This document shows positions 8,284-16,423 of a stretch of 41,540 nt of DNA, in pieces (within the stretch, counting starts at the first letter, position 1; each line of letters starts with the position of its first letter). The notes under the pieces were generated by a model, which had not been told where the DNA came from, made no database searches, and saw only the letters and a list, made by a program, of their open reading frames with translations. The translations under genes and the position numbers were made by a program. This DNA is from an uncultured Bacteroidia bacterium (GTDB lineage: Bacteria > Bacteroidota > Bacteroidia > Bacteroidales > UBA932): contig CADCJX010000022.1 in assembly GCA_902801885.1 (NCBI GenBank), forward strand, positions 6,632 to 48,171, in the 5' to 3' direction.

Positions 8284-8739
8284 TCACTCGTGGGAGGCGA
8301 AACGCTGACGGGCCAGTGCTTCATATTCAGTCCCCGGACGGCCGTAATTGGCATACGGATGGATGGATATTCCTCCGCGCGGCGTGAAAAGACCGAGCAC
8401 TTCTATGTACTTGGGATCCATCAACTTGATAAGGTCGTTCATGATCATGTTGACGCAATCCTCATGGAACCCGCCATGGTTGCGGAAACTGAAAAGATAC
8501 AGTTTCAGGCTCTTGCTTTCAACCATCCTGATGTCAGGGATGTAGCTGATGCGGATCTCCGCAAAGTCAGGCTGGCCGGTTATGGGACAGAGGGTAGTGA
8601 ACTCAGGGCAGTTGAACTTCACCCAATAATCCCTTCCGGGATGCATGTTCTCGAATGTCTCAAGTACTTCGGGAGCATAATCCATCTTGTATCTAGTCTC
8701 ATGGCCCAGAGCTTCCAGGCCTTCTTTCTTCCTGTCCAT
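8284..8739 (-). CDS. queF: NADPH-dependent 7-cyano-7-deazaguanine reductase
   Basis: Reduces preQ0 to preQ1 on the way to queuosine in tRNA wobble positions. It has 151 aa, matching the short, homohexameric unimodular QueF class. [12 protein letters not shown] contains the nucleophilic cysteine and the downstream acidic residue, and [21 protein letters not shown] is the NADPH-binding QueF motif. The ATG at 8739 was preferred over upstream in-frame starts, which would add 42 residues that merely overlap the 3' end of yhhQ. The 7-bp spacing from yhhQ indicates one transcript. Confidence 0.94.
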   Translation of the reverse strand: MDRKKEGLEALGHETRYKMDYAPEVLETFENMHPGRDYWVKFNCPEFTTLCPITGQPDFAEIRISYIPDIRMVESKSLKLYLFSFRNHGGFHEDCVNMIMNDLIKLMDPKYIEVLGLFTPRGGISIHPYANYGRPGTEYEALARQRFASHE

Positions 8740-8746
8740 AAATGAA

Positions 8747-9427
8747 TCAATAATCGAAAATCTTGAAAGGGTTGTAGTGGATGTCGCGATCGTAGGCATC
8801 CTCTTCTTCAGTCTCCTTGAGTTTGCGTACAACCATCGTCGTGACAGGCAGGATGATGATCTCATAGAGCACCTTGAACGACACCTGGAAGAGCATCATC
8901 CAAGCCAGGTCCTTTACCGGGGTTCCCCAGAAAGCTATGGGCATGAATATGAGAGAGTCCAGACACTCTCCGGCGACAGAGGACACTATTGCCCTGGCGG
9001 AGAAGCCCCTGCCTTCCTGGGCTACCTTCATCTTGCTCAATACGTAAGCGTTGAAGGTCGAGCCGGCAAGGAAAGCCAGCAGCGAAGCCAGAAGGATTCG
9101 AGGTGCCATCTTGAACACGAAGTCGAAATGCTCCCCGCCAGTCCAGAAAGGAGCTGCCGGAAGCAGGACTGCTATCTGGGCGGTAAGAGCCACGAACAGG
9201 TTCATCGCGAACGCCGTCCAGATGACAAGGCGTGCCTTCCTGTATCCCCAGACCTCGGTGAAACAATCATTGAGGATGTAGGAGACGGGGAAGATGAGCA
9301 CAGCACAAGGCAACGTGATCTTGCCGATGGCAAAGACCTTGGAGGCGAAAAGGTTTGAAGTGATAAGACAGACCGTGAAAAGTACGGCCATCAGCACGAA
9401 GGCTGAAGAAAAACTGTTCTTTTGCAT
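8747..9427 (-). CDS. yhhQ: Queuosine precursor transporter (YhhQ/QPTR family)
   Basis: An integral membrane protein of 226 aa with about six hydrophobic helices. It carries family features such as N..ASKVF near the N-terminus, [21 protein letters not shown] and the late [17 protein letters not shown]. The family imports preQ0 or preQ1. Lying 7 bp upstream of queF, it probably supplies preQ0 for reduction; no other queuosine genes are in the window. The C-terminus carries an acidic tail ([12 protein letters not shown]). No riboswitch-like structure is visible in the 42-bp gap before it. Confidence 0.9.
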   Translation of the reverse strand: MQKNSFSSAFVLMAVLFTVCLITSNLFASKVFAIGKITLPCAVLIFPVSYILNDCFTEVWGYRKARLVIWTAFAMNLFVALTAQIAVLLPAAPFWTGGEHFDFVFKMAPRILLASLLAFLAGSTFNAYVLSKMKVAQEGRGFSARAIVSSVAGECLDSLIFMPIAFWGTPVKDLAWMMLFQVSFKVLYEIIILPVTTMVVRKLKETEEEDAYDRDIHYNPFKIFDY

Positions 9428-9469
9428 TTCTAGTTTTTAAAGTGGTTACCTAGTACACTGACATTATTA

Positions 9470-10561
9470 TCAATCGCCGGCTTCTTTCAGGCGCTCGGCA
9501 TTTTCTGCTATCTGAAGCTGGTTGATGCATTCCTGGATGTCACCGTCCATAAAGACCGGCAGGTTGTACATCGACCAGTTTATCCTGTGGTCCGTAACAC
9601 GGCCCTGCGGATAGTTGTAAGTACGGATCTTGGCCGAACGGTCGCCGGTGGACACCATGGTCTTGCGCTTGGCACCGATCTCGTCGAGATACTTCTGATG
9701 TTCGAGGTTGTAAAGGCGGGTCCTTAGTTCCTCGAAAGCACGGTCCTTGTTCTTCAATTGGGAGCGTTCCTCCTGACACTGGACCACAAGTCCGGTAGGG
9801 AGGTGGGTAAGGCGCACTGCTGAATATGTCGTGTTGACGCCCTGGCCTCCGGGACCGGAAGCACAGAAGAGATCCAGGCGGATGTCTTCCCACTTGAGAT
9901 CCACATCGAACTCACCGGCTTCGGGGAACACAGCCACGGAAGCAGCCGATGTCTGGATCCTTCCCTGAGTCTCAGTCTGGGGAACACGCTGCACGCGATG
10001 GACTCCGGACTCATATTTCATTATGCCGTAGACTCCTTCATCATTCGAGGAGAGTTTGAAGACGATCATCTTGAAGCCACCGGAAGTTCCCGGAGCTGCA
10101 TCATTGACTTCCAGTTTCCATCCCCTCTTCTCTGCGAACTTGGAATACATCCTGAACAGGTCGCCTGCAAAGATGGCAGCCTCGTCGCCACCGGTACCGC
10201 CGCGGATCTCAACGATAGCATTCTTGGCGTCATCAGGATCAGCAGGGATGAGGAGGATCTTTATCTGCTCCTCGAGCTGAGGCAGCAGTGGCTCTATTTC
10301 AGCGACCTCTGCACGGGCCATCTCCCTGAGGTCCTCATCCTTCTCATTGATCAGGATGTCCTTTGCCTCAGCGAGTTCCTCAACCTTCTTCTTATAGTCA
10401 AGTCCGGTCTTGACGATCGGTTCCAGCTGCTTGTAGTCCTTGTTGAGCTGGACGTATTTCTTCATGTCGGCGATCACCGCAGGATCAGAAAGCTGAGCCT
10501 GCAGCGAATTGTATTTGTCCTGGAGAGCCAGGATCTTGTCTACCAGAGTGTTCTCTGCCAT
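9470..10561 (-). CDS. prfA: Peptide chain release factor 1
   Basis: Terminates translation at UAA and UAG in the ribosomal A site. It has 363 aa, a standard size. The peptidyl-tRNA hydrolysis motif GGQ lies in SGPGGQGVNTTYSAVR, and the region RVPQTETQGRIQTSAASVAV contains the codon-recognition neighbourhood of class RF1. A strong Shine-Dalgarno overlaps the stop codon of the upstream GNAT-like gene, so the two are probably co-transcribed. RF1 is the factor that reads the TAG stops supplied by the repeat elements nearby. Confidence 0.97.
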   Translation of the reverse strand: MAENTLVDKILALQDKYNSLQAQLSDPAVIADMKKYVQLNKDYKQLEPIVKTGLDYKKKVEELAEAKDILINEKDEDLREMARAEVAEIEPLLPQLEEQIKILLIPADPDDAKNAIVEIRGGTGGDEAAIFAGDLFRMYSKFAEKRGWKLEVNDAAPGTSGGFKMIVFKLSSNDEGVYGIMKYESGVHRVQRVPQTETQGRIQTSAASVAVFPEAGEFDVDLKWEDIRLDLFCASGPGGQGVNTTYSAVRLTHLPTGLVVQCQEERSQLKNKDRAFEELRTRLYNLEHQKYLDEIGAKRKTMVSTGDRSAKIRTYNYPQGRVTDHRINWSMYNLPVFMDGDIQECINQLQIAENAERLKEAGD

Positions 10562-10565
10562 ATTA

Positions 10566-10573
10566 TCCTCCTT
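10566..10573 (-). promoter_or_regulatory. prfA ribosome binding site
   Basis: AAGGAGGA on the reverse strand, about 5 nt before the ATG. It is the strongest Shine-Dalgarno in the window and overlaps the upstream gene's TAA stop (10574-10572). Confidence 0.8.
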
Positions 10574-11690
10574 AGAGTTCCTTCACGAAGCATCTGCGCC
10601 TCATGAAAAGTTCGTTATCATATTTTCCCCACACATTGGCCGCCCCGTTGGATTCGATCTGCGGATTGGTAATCGCGATCTTCGTCCCCATCTTGCGGTA
10701 TTTTTCCGACATGGTGCAATGATATATTGACGAAACGCCTGTGTTCTGCCATTTCGGCACGGCCCCGTTGATCATCAAGTCGACAGTATGGTAGTCATGC
10801 ATAGCCCTTAGAAGGTGCCACCACCCGAAGGGGAAAAGGTGGCCCTTGGCCTTCTGCAAAGCCTTCGAGATGGACGGGAACGTTATTCCGAAACCGACAA
10901 GTTCCTCGTGTTCATCAAAAATTATGCTACTCGTCTTGTCATTGACAAACCTAAGTACCTCCGAAGCCTCTTCTTCTATCTCCTCTTTTGTGAAAGGTAT
11001 GAAGTTGTAGACTGACTTGGCGAAGCTTTCGTTGTAGACATCGAAGAAGTAGCGAACCATCTTCTTATCCTTCTTCAGCTTGCTGAGGCTTCCCTCATGA
11101 AGGTTGTACCTCTCTTTAAGCAGGCCGGCTATCCTGTAGATCTTGTCCTGGGGTTTCTGGTCTGCCGGGACCTTGTACTGGACCCAGTCACATTCCTTGA
11201 CGTACCCGAGGGCATCCATGAAGCCTGCGTAATAAGGATAGTTGTAGATACAGTTGAAAGGAGGGATGTTCTGGAAGCCTTCAATCAACATCCCCTGCTT
11301 GCCAAGGGTGTTGTAATAGAGCGGACCATGGATCTCTTCCATGCCGTTTTCCCTGGCCCAATCCTCTGCAGTCCCGAGCAACAGGCGGGCTACTTCCAAG
11401 TCATCAATAGAGTCAAACCAGCCGAAGCGTGCCCTTTTCTTGTCATAAAGAGCATTATACCTGGGATTGATCATGCCACAGATCCGCCCTACGACTTTAT
11501 TACCGTCAAGGACCATCCACATCTTACGCTTGCAATACGAAAGTGTCGAAACTTTAGTAAGTGACTTGACCTGATCTGAATGGAGCGCAGGAACGTACTG
11601 AGGGCAGTCCCTATATAGCTGATCGGGGAACTTGATAAAACGCTTCAAGTCCCTTTTACTCAAAACCTCAACTACCTTGTAAACTGACAC
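10572..11690 (-). CDS. GNAT-like acyltransferase of unknown substrate (YghO-like)
   Basis: 372 aa. It resembles the two-domain GNAT-superfamily proteins sometimes named YghO, which are common in Bacteroidetes and of unknown substrate. Recognisable stretches are FDSIDDLEVARLLLGTAEDWARENGMEEIHGP in the first half and the VDLMINGAVPKWQNTGVSSIYH segment in the second. No signal peptide or membrane helix is seen. The start is GTG at 11690: it gives the expected N-terminus (MSVYKVVEV), and a -7 box ends only 4 nt before it. prfA follows after 10 bp. A transferase reaction is inferred from the fold only. Confidence 0.75.
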   Translation of the reverse strand: MSVYKVVEVLSKRDLKRFIKFPDQLYRDCPQYVPALHSDQVKSLTKVSTLSYCKRKMWMVLDGNKVVGRICGMINPRYNALYDKKRARFGWFDSIDDLEVARLLLGTAEDWARENGMEEIHGPLYYNTLGKQGMLIEGFQNIPPFNCIYNYPYYAGFMDALGYVKECDWVQYKVPADQKPQDKIYRIAGLLKERYNLHEGSLSKLKKDKKMVRYFFDVYNESFAKSVYNFIPFTKEEIEEEASEVLRFVNDKTSSIIFDEHEELVGFGITFPSISKALQKAKGHLFPFGWWHLLRAMHDYHTVDLMINGAVPKWQNTGVSSIYHCTMSEKYRKMGTKIAITNPQIESNGAANVWGKYDNELFMRRRCFVKEL

Positions 11691-11694
11691 CTTG

Positions 11695-11725
11695 CAAATG
11701 TAGACATTTATCTTCTTTCTGGCAA
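11695..11725 (-). promoter_or_regulatory. Promoter of the GNAT-like gene
   Basis: The -7 box TACATTTG (reverse strand, 11702-11695) has TTGC at 11725-11722 after 19 bp. The box ends 4 nt before the GTG start, which favours that start and predicts a leaderless mRNA. Confidence 0.65.
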
Positions 11726-11735
11726 GAGGTCAGGC

Positions 11736-12554
11736 TCAAAGACCTTTAGCTTTTCCCTCGTTCCAGATCGCATCCATCTCTTCCAGGGTCATGTCGTGAA
11801 GGTCACGTCCCTGCCGTATGGTATTCTCTTCGAGGTAGGTGAAACGGCGCCTGAACTTGTCGCAGGCACGGTTCAGTGCAGTGTCAGGGTCAATGCCATA
11901 GAGCCTTGCCGCATTGATGGTGGCAAACATGAAATCGCCCAGTTCCTCCTCAGCCCTGTCGTAGGCTGCTTTTTTGTCATCCTCCGAAGAAACGGCATCA
12001 ATGGCCTTGAACTCTGCTTCCAACTCTTCTTGTTCTTCCTTGACCTTGTCCCAGACTTGCTGTTTCTCTTCCCAGTCGAACCCCACTCCCCTCGCCTTGT
12101 CCTGCATGGAAAAAGCTTTGAGGATGGGAGGCAGGGAATCCGGGATTCCGGAGAGGATGCGTTTGTTGCCTCCTTTCTCCTTGGCCTTGAGCATCTCCCA
12201 GTTGGTGGAAACTTCCTCGGCATCTGCCACTTTGGTCGTAGAAAAGACATGAGGGTGGCGGTAGATCATCTTCTCGCAAAGCTTGTTCATCACGTCTGCG
12301 ATGTCATAGCGGCCTTCCTCCTCGGCGATCTTCGCATAGAAAATAACATGAAGGAACACGTCGCCAAGTTCCTTCTCAAGAGCCTTGGCGTCTTTCTTAA
12401 GTACTGCGTCACTGAGTTCGTAGACCTCTTCGATAGTCATCGGACGAAGGGTGTCAATAGTCTGTGCATGGTTCCATGGGCACTCAGCCCTGAGCCTGTC
12501 CATCACGTCCAATGCCCTTTCGAACGCTTCCAGTTTCTTATCCTTATTCTCCAT
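11736..12554 (-). CDS. mazG: Nucleoside triphosphate pyrophosphohydrolase
   Basis: Hydrolyses (d)NTPs, or damaged NTPs, to NMP and pyrophosphate, cleaning the nucleotide pool. It has 272 aa from the ATG at 12554 and two MazG repeats. The first has CPWNHAQTIDTLRPMTIEEVYELSDA and ELGDVFLHVIFYAKIAEEEGR, with the EExxE and ExxD metal-binding residues. The second has EEQEELEAEF and EEELGDFMFATINAARLYG. An upstream TTG at 12572 is possible but less likely, since a -7 box lies at 12561-12568 between the two. It is divergent from the CoA-transferase gene. Confidence 0.94.
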   Translation of the reverse strand: MENKDKKLEAFERALDVMDRLRAECPWNHAQTIDTLRPMTIEEVYELSDAVLKKDAKALEKELGDVFLHVIFYAKIAEEEGRYDIADVMNKLCEKMIYRHPHVFSTTKVADAEEVSTNWEMLKAKEKGGNKRILSGIPDSLPPILKAFSMQDKARGVGFDWEEKQQVWDKVKEEQEELEAEFKAIDAVSSEDDKKAAYDRAEEELGDFMFATINAARLYGIDPDTALNRACDKFRRRFTYLEENTIRQGRDLHDMTLEEMDAIWNEGKAKGL

Positions 12555-12560
12555 AATCTG

Positions 12561-12568
12561 CAAAAATA
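12561..12568 (-). promoter_or_regulatory. mazG -7 box
   Basis: TATTTTTG on the reverse strand, ending 6 nt before the mazG ATG. No convincing -33 box was found. It is back to back with the CoA-transferase box at 12582. Confidence 0.55.
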
Positions 12569-12581
12569 ACAAAAAAAAGGC

Positions 12582-12589
12582 TATCTTTG
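12582..12589 (+). promoter_or_regulatory. CoA-transferase -7 box
   Basis: TATCTTTG on the forward strand, 34 nt before the ATG, so this mRNA would have an ordinary leader of about 30 nt. Confidence 0.6.
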
Positions 12590-12623
12590 GAGTCGATTAG
12601 TAACCAGGAAACCATCAATCTGA

Positions 12624-13925
12624 ATGAAAGAAATACATTACGTCAGTGCTGACGAGGCGGTAAAAGCCGTAAGGTCTGGGGATCATATTCACCTCAGCAG
12701 CGTGGCGAGCGTGCCGCACATCCTTGTTGATGCCCTTGTACGAAGGGCTGAGGCACATGAGATAGAAGACCTCCACTTCCATCATTTCCACACTGAAGGA
12801 CCGGCTCCGTACTCGGATCCCAAGTATATGGGAATATTCTTCGAGCAAGGCTTCTTCATCGGCCCCAACGTCCGTGCGAATGTCAATTCAGGCTATGCCG
12901 ACTACCTTCCGGTCCACCTCGGAGAGTCCCAGAAACTCTACCGCAGCGGTGCGATCAAGCTTGGTGTCGCCATGGTCCAGGTGTCGCTTCCTGACGAAAA
13001 CGGGATGGTGTCCCTTGGCACTTCCGTTGACTGCTCCATCGCGGCTATCGAAACCGCCAGGGTGAAGATAGGAGTCATCAATCCGAACGTTCCCTTTGCC
13101 TACGGTGATCTGGTGTCCCTCAACGCCTTCGATTATCTTGTCCAGGACGACACGCCCCTCGTCACCAAGGATTTCGCAGAACCTACTCCGACCGAAATCC
13201 TGATCGGAAAGAACTGTGCAGAGCTCGTACCTGACGGAGCATGCATCCAGATGGGTATCGGAGCCCTTCCGAACGCTCTCGCAGCTCAGCTGACCGACCA
13301 CAAGGACCTCGGAGTCCACACCGAAATGTTCGCCGACGGCATCCTGCGCCTGATCAAGAAGGGAGTAGTGACCGGAGCCAACAAGGCCATAGACAAAGGC
13401 AAGATAGTAGCTTCCTTCCTGCTCGGATCGCAGGACGTTTATTCATTCATCGACCACAATCCGGACGTGCTGATGAAGGACATCAAGTACGTCAACGATC
13501 CCTGGACGATCTCCCGCAACCCCAACATGATGGCCATCAACTCCGCCACGGAGGTAGACCTCACCGGACAGATCAGCGCCGACTCGATAGGCACGCGCAT
13601 CTTCTCCGGGACCGGAGGCCAGCTCGATTTCGTCAAGGGCGCGATAATGTCCGAAGGAGGAGTTTCCATGACAGCCTTCGCTTCCCGCACCAACAAGGGT
13701 AAGGCCAAGATAGTCCCCTTCCTCAACCCAGGAGCCGGAGTCGTTACCCCGAGGGCTGACGCCCACTGGATCATCACTGAATATGGTGCCGTGGACCTCT
13801 ACGGGAAGTCACTCCAGGAAAGGGCGAAGCTGCTCATCTCTATCGCCCATCCGGACGACCGTGAGATGCTGGACCGCGCCTCATTCGAGCGTTTCGGCCC
13901 TCATTGGCACAGCGTAAAGATCTGA
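12624..13925 (+). CDS. Acetyl-CoA hydrolase / 4-hydroxybutyrate-type CoA-transferase
   Basis: 433 aa, the usual size of the cytoplasmic family I CoA-transferases that move CoA between acetyl-CoA and a carboxylate (4-hydroxybutyrate, butyrate, succinate or propionate). E234 in GVHTEMFADGI is the expected catalytic glutamate. The ligand loops GIGALPNALA and GTGGQLDFVKGA are present, as is the C-terminal WIITEYGAVDLYGKS. The acyl substrate cannot be told from sequence. No fermentation partner genes are adjacent. It is a single gene with its own promoter and a hairpin terminator that lies inside the end of the convergent uvrA-like gene. Confidence 0.88.
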   Translation: MKEIHYVSADEAVKAVRSGDHIHLSSVASVPHILVDALVRRAEAHEIEDLHFHHFHTEGPAPYSDPKYMGIFFEQGFFIGPNVRANVNSGYADYLPVHLGESQKLYRSGAIKLGVAMVQVSLPDENGMVSLGTSVDCSIAAIETARVKIGVINPNVPFAYGDLVSLNAFDYLVQDDTPLVTKDFAEPTPTEILIGKNCAELVPDGACIQMGIGALPNALAAQLTDHKDLGVHTEMFADGILRLIKKGVVTGANKAIDKGKIVASFLLGSQDVYSFIDHNPDVLMKDIKYVNDPWTISRNPNMMAINSATEVDLTGQISADSIGTRIFSGTGGQLDFVKGAIMSEGGVSMTAFASRTNKGKAKIVPFLNPGAGVVTPRADAHWIITEYGAVDLYGKSLQERAKLLISIAHPDDREMLDRASFERFGPHWHSVKI

Positions 13926-13947
13926 AAGCTATAGGAAGACCCGATAC

Positions 13948-13977
13948 AAGCGTCACAGGTACCTGCCGGTGACGCTT
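13948..13977 (+). terminator. Hairpin terminator of the CoA-transferase gene
   Basis: AAGCGTCAC (13948-13956) pairs with GTGACGCTT (13969-13977) around a 12-nt loop that itself contains the self-complementary AGGTACCT, and is followed by TCTTTGTT. It lies 23 bp after the stop and overlaps the last codons of the opposite-strand gene. Confidence 0.6.
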
Positions 13978-16415
13978 TCTTTGTTGCCTGCGATTTCGGA
14001 AGGGGCTCCGCTTGCTACGATACGTCCGCCCTTGATTCCGCCTCCCGGTCCCATGTCAACAACATAATCAGCCTGACGGATCACATCGAGGTCATGTTCT
14101 ATCACGATAACGGTAGCTCCGTTTTCGATAAGATGACGGAACACTCCCATGAGAGTACGCACGTCGAGAGGATGGAGGCCGATTGTAGGTTCATCGAACA
14201 CGAAGACGGTATCCCCTTGTCCCCTGCCCATCTCGCTTGCAAGTTTCAGGCGTTGGGCCTCTCCACCGGAAAGGCTTGGAGTGGCTTCTCCAAGGGTAAG
14301 ATAGCCTAATCCCAGATCATGGAGCACCTTCAAACGGCTCTTCACCAGAGACAAGTCAGGACAAGCCTCCAGCGCCTCATCTACACTCATAGCCATCAGT
14401 CCTGGCAGCGTATGCCCTCCTTTCCTGGTAATCTCGAAAGCCTGGCGCGAATACCTGGAGCCATGGCAGTCAGGGCACGGAATGTCCACGTCAGGAAGGA
14501 ACTGCACATCCAGGCTTATGCTGCCGGTTCCGTCACAGACCGGACAGCGGAGGCGGCCGGTGTTGTAGGAGAAGTCACCTGCCTTCCAGCCTCCTGCCTT
14601 TGCCCCTTCCGTCTTGGAAAAAACCTTTCTCAGTTCATCATGGATGTTGGCATAAGTAGCCACCGTAGAACGGACGTTGATCCCTATGGGAGTCGCATCG
14701 ATAAGCTTGACCTGATGGATCCCTTCCGCCTCGACCAACTTAACATGTGAAGGTAGTTTCCTGCCTTCGATTGATGCTTTAAGTCCTGGGATCAGGCTTT
14801 CGAGTATCATGGTAGTCTTGCCGGACCCGGAGACACCGGTCACAACCGACAGCCTTCCTTTCGGGAATTCCACCGAAAGTGGATGGACCGTATGGATCGG
14901 TCCCGTCTCCATCCTGATAGTTCCAAGATCGAAGAGGTCCGCTCTTCTGCCAGATGCCCCCGAGGTATCTTTGAGAAAGGGGCCGATCTTGGACACCGGA
15001 TTGACCTCCAGATCCTCGACCGTACCCTGCGCAAGGATCCGGCCACCTTTGGCTCCTGCTTCCGGACCGAGTTCAATGAGCCAGTCCGAATGTGCCAGGA
15101 CCTGGATGTCATGATCCACGAGGACAACTGTGTTGCCGTCAGCCACAAGGTCATCCATGACTCCGGTCAGTCCTTCCAGATTTGAAGGATGCAGGCCAAT
15201 CGAAGGTTCGTCAAGCACATACAGAACGCCTGTCGTGCGGTTCCTGACGGAACGGGCAAGTTGCACCCTCTGCCTTTCTCCCGTTGACAAAGTGGCAGCA
15301 GCCCTGTCAAGGGAAAGATATGACAATCCAAGGTCCACCAGACGCCTTGCGGTGTCGTTGAACGACTCACAGATTCTCTCCGCCATGTGACGCATGGGTT
15401 CAGAAAGGGAGGCCGGTACACCAGCGACCCATTCGATTAGCTCGGCAAGAGTCATCTTGCAGGCATCGGCCAGGTTGATTCCCCTCAGCAGGGGCGCCCT
15501 GGCCTCATCGGAAAGCCTGGTGCCGCCGCAGTCAGGGCACAAGTCTTCCTTAAGGAACTTCTCCACCCTCTTCATTCCTGTCTCGTCCTTGACTTTGGAC
15601 AGGGCATTCTCCACGGAATAGACAGCATTGTAATAAGTAAAGTCCATTTCCGCGAAGTTGTTCGTCTTCTCATTGCGATAGAGGATGTGCTTCTTCTCGG
15701 CGGGTCCGTGGTAGACGATCTCCTTCTCTTCAGGCGTCAGGTCCTTGAAAGGCACGTCGGTGCGGACACCCATCTCCCGGGCGATATCCTTCATGAGGGA
15801 CCACATCAGTGATCCCCACGGGACGACAGCGCCCTGGTCGATCGTCAGGGTCTCGTCTGGCACAAGCGTAGACTCGTCCACCTTCCTGACTATGCCGGTA
15901 CCGCCGCATGTCCTGCAGGCCCCCTCACTGTTGAACGCAAGCTGCTCGGCTCCGGGTGGATAGACCCTTTCGCCGCAGACCGGACAGTAGATCGGCTGCT
16001 CAGCCGCCACGTCCAGGGTAGGCTCAAGGTAATGTCCGTTGGGGCAGCGGTGGCTGGCCAGTCGGGAGAACATCAGCCTCAGGCTGTTCAGCAACTCCGA
16101 CATCGTACCGAAGGTACTTCGTATTCCCGGGACTCCGGGACGCTGATGCAGGGCTAAGGCCGCCGGGACATAGCGCACCTCGTCCACCATGGCCCTCGAA
16201 GCCTGGGTCATCCTTCGTCTTGTGTAGGTGGAGAGGGATTCGAGGTATCTCCTGGATCCTTCGGCATACAGGACTCCCAGAGCCAGGGAGGACTTCCCGG
16301 AACCGGAGACTCCGGCAATCCCGACAATCTTCCCAAGCGGGATGTCTACATCAATGTTTTTAAGGTTATGGGCTTTCGCGCCCCTTACTTCGATATTAGT
16401 CGGTTTATCAGTCAT
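13953..16415 (-). CDS. UvrA-like ABC ATPase without the UvrB-binding domain
   Basis: 820 aa, against about 940 in canonical UvrA. Both ATPase halves are present: the first Walker A GVSGSGKSS, with signature LSTGERQRVQLA and LDEPSIGLHP, and the second Walker A GVSGSGKTT, with LSGGEAQRLKLA and FDEPTIGLHP. CxxC zinc elements occur as CPVCG, CRTCGGTG, CPDCGGTR and CPVCDGTG...CPDCHGSR. After the CPNGH segment the chain goes straight to CPVCGERVYPPGAEQLAF, skipping the roughly 120-150 residues that bind UvrB. This is the UvrA2/class II type, linked in other bacteria to DNA-damage tolerance or drug self-resistance rather than to standard excision repair. It is 8 bp from the end of the upstream GH92 gene. 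Confidence 0.88.
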   Translation of the reverse strand: MTDKPTNIEVRGAKAHNLKNIDVDIPLGKIVGIAGVSGSGKSSLALGVLYAEGSRRYLESLSTYTRRRMTQASRAMVDEVRYVPAALALHQRPGVPGIRSTFGTMSELLNSLRLMFSRLASHRCPNGHYLEPTLDVAAEQPIYCPVCGERVYPPGAEQLAFNSEGACRTCGGTGIVRKVDESTLVPDETLTIDQGAVVPWGSLMWSLMKDIAREMGVRTDVPFKDLTPEEKEIVYHGPAEKKHILYRNEKTNNFAEMDFTYYNAVYSVENALSKVKDETGMKRVEKFLKEDLCPDCGGTRLSDEARAPLLRGINLADACKMTLAELIEWVAGVPASLSEPMRHMAERICESFNDTARRLVDLGLSYLSLDRAAATLSTGERQRVQLARSVRNRTTGVLYVLDEPSIGLHPSNLEGLTGVMDDLVADGNTVVLVDHDIQVLAHSDWLIELGPEAGAKGGRILAQGTVEDLEVNPVSKIGPFLKDTSGASGRRADLFDLGTIRMETGPIHTVHPLSVEFPKGRLSVVTGVSGSGKTTMILESLIPGLKASIEGRKLPSHVKLVEAEGIHQVKLIDATPIGINVRSTVATYANIHDELRKVFSKTEGAKAGGWKAGDFSYNTGRLRCPVCDGTGSISLDVQFLPDVDIPCPDCHGSRYSRQAFEITRKGGHTLPGLMAMSVDEALEACPDLSLVKSRLKVLHDLGLGYLTLGEATPSLSGGEAQRLKLASEMGRGQGDTVFVFDEPTIGLHPLDVRTLMGVFRHLIENGATVIVIEHDLDVIRQADYVVDMGPGGGIKGGRIVASGAPSEIAGNKESVTGRYL

Positions 16416-16423
16416 ATCCTTGA

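Noticed and set aside
8740-8865. Upstream extension of QueF by 42 residues
   Set aside because: The extension lies inside the yhhQ coding end, is Arg/Ser/Thr-rich and matches nothing in unimodular QueF; the ATG at 8739 fits the family.
9428-9469. Possible preQ1 riboswitch before yhhQ
   Set aside because: Only 42 bp between prfA and yhhQ, with no pseudoknot-like or A-rich aptamer pattern visible.
12888-13319. Reverse open frame within the CoA-transferase gene
   Set aside because: Antisense shadow with no family match and no promoter or ribosome site.
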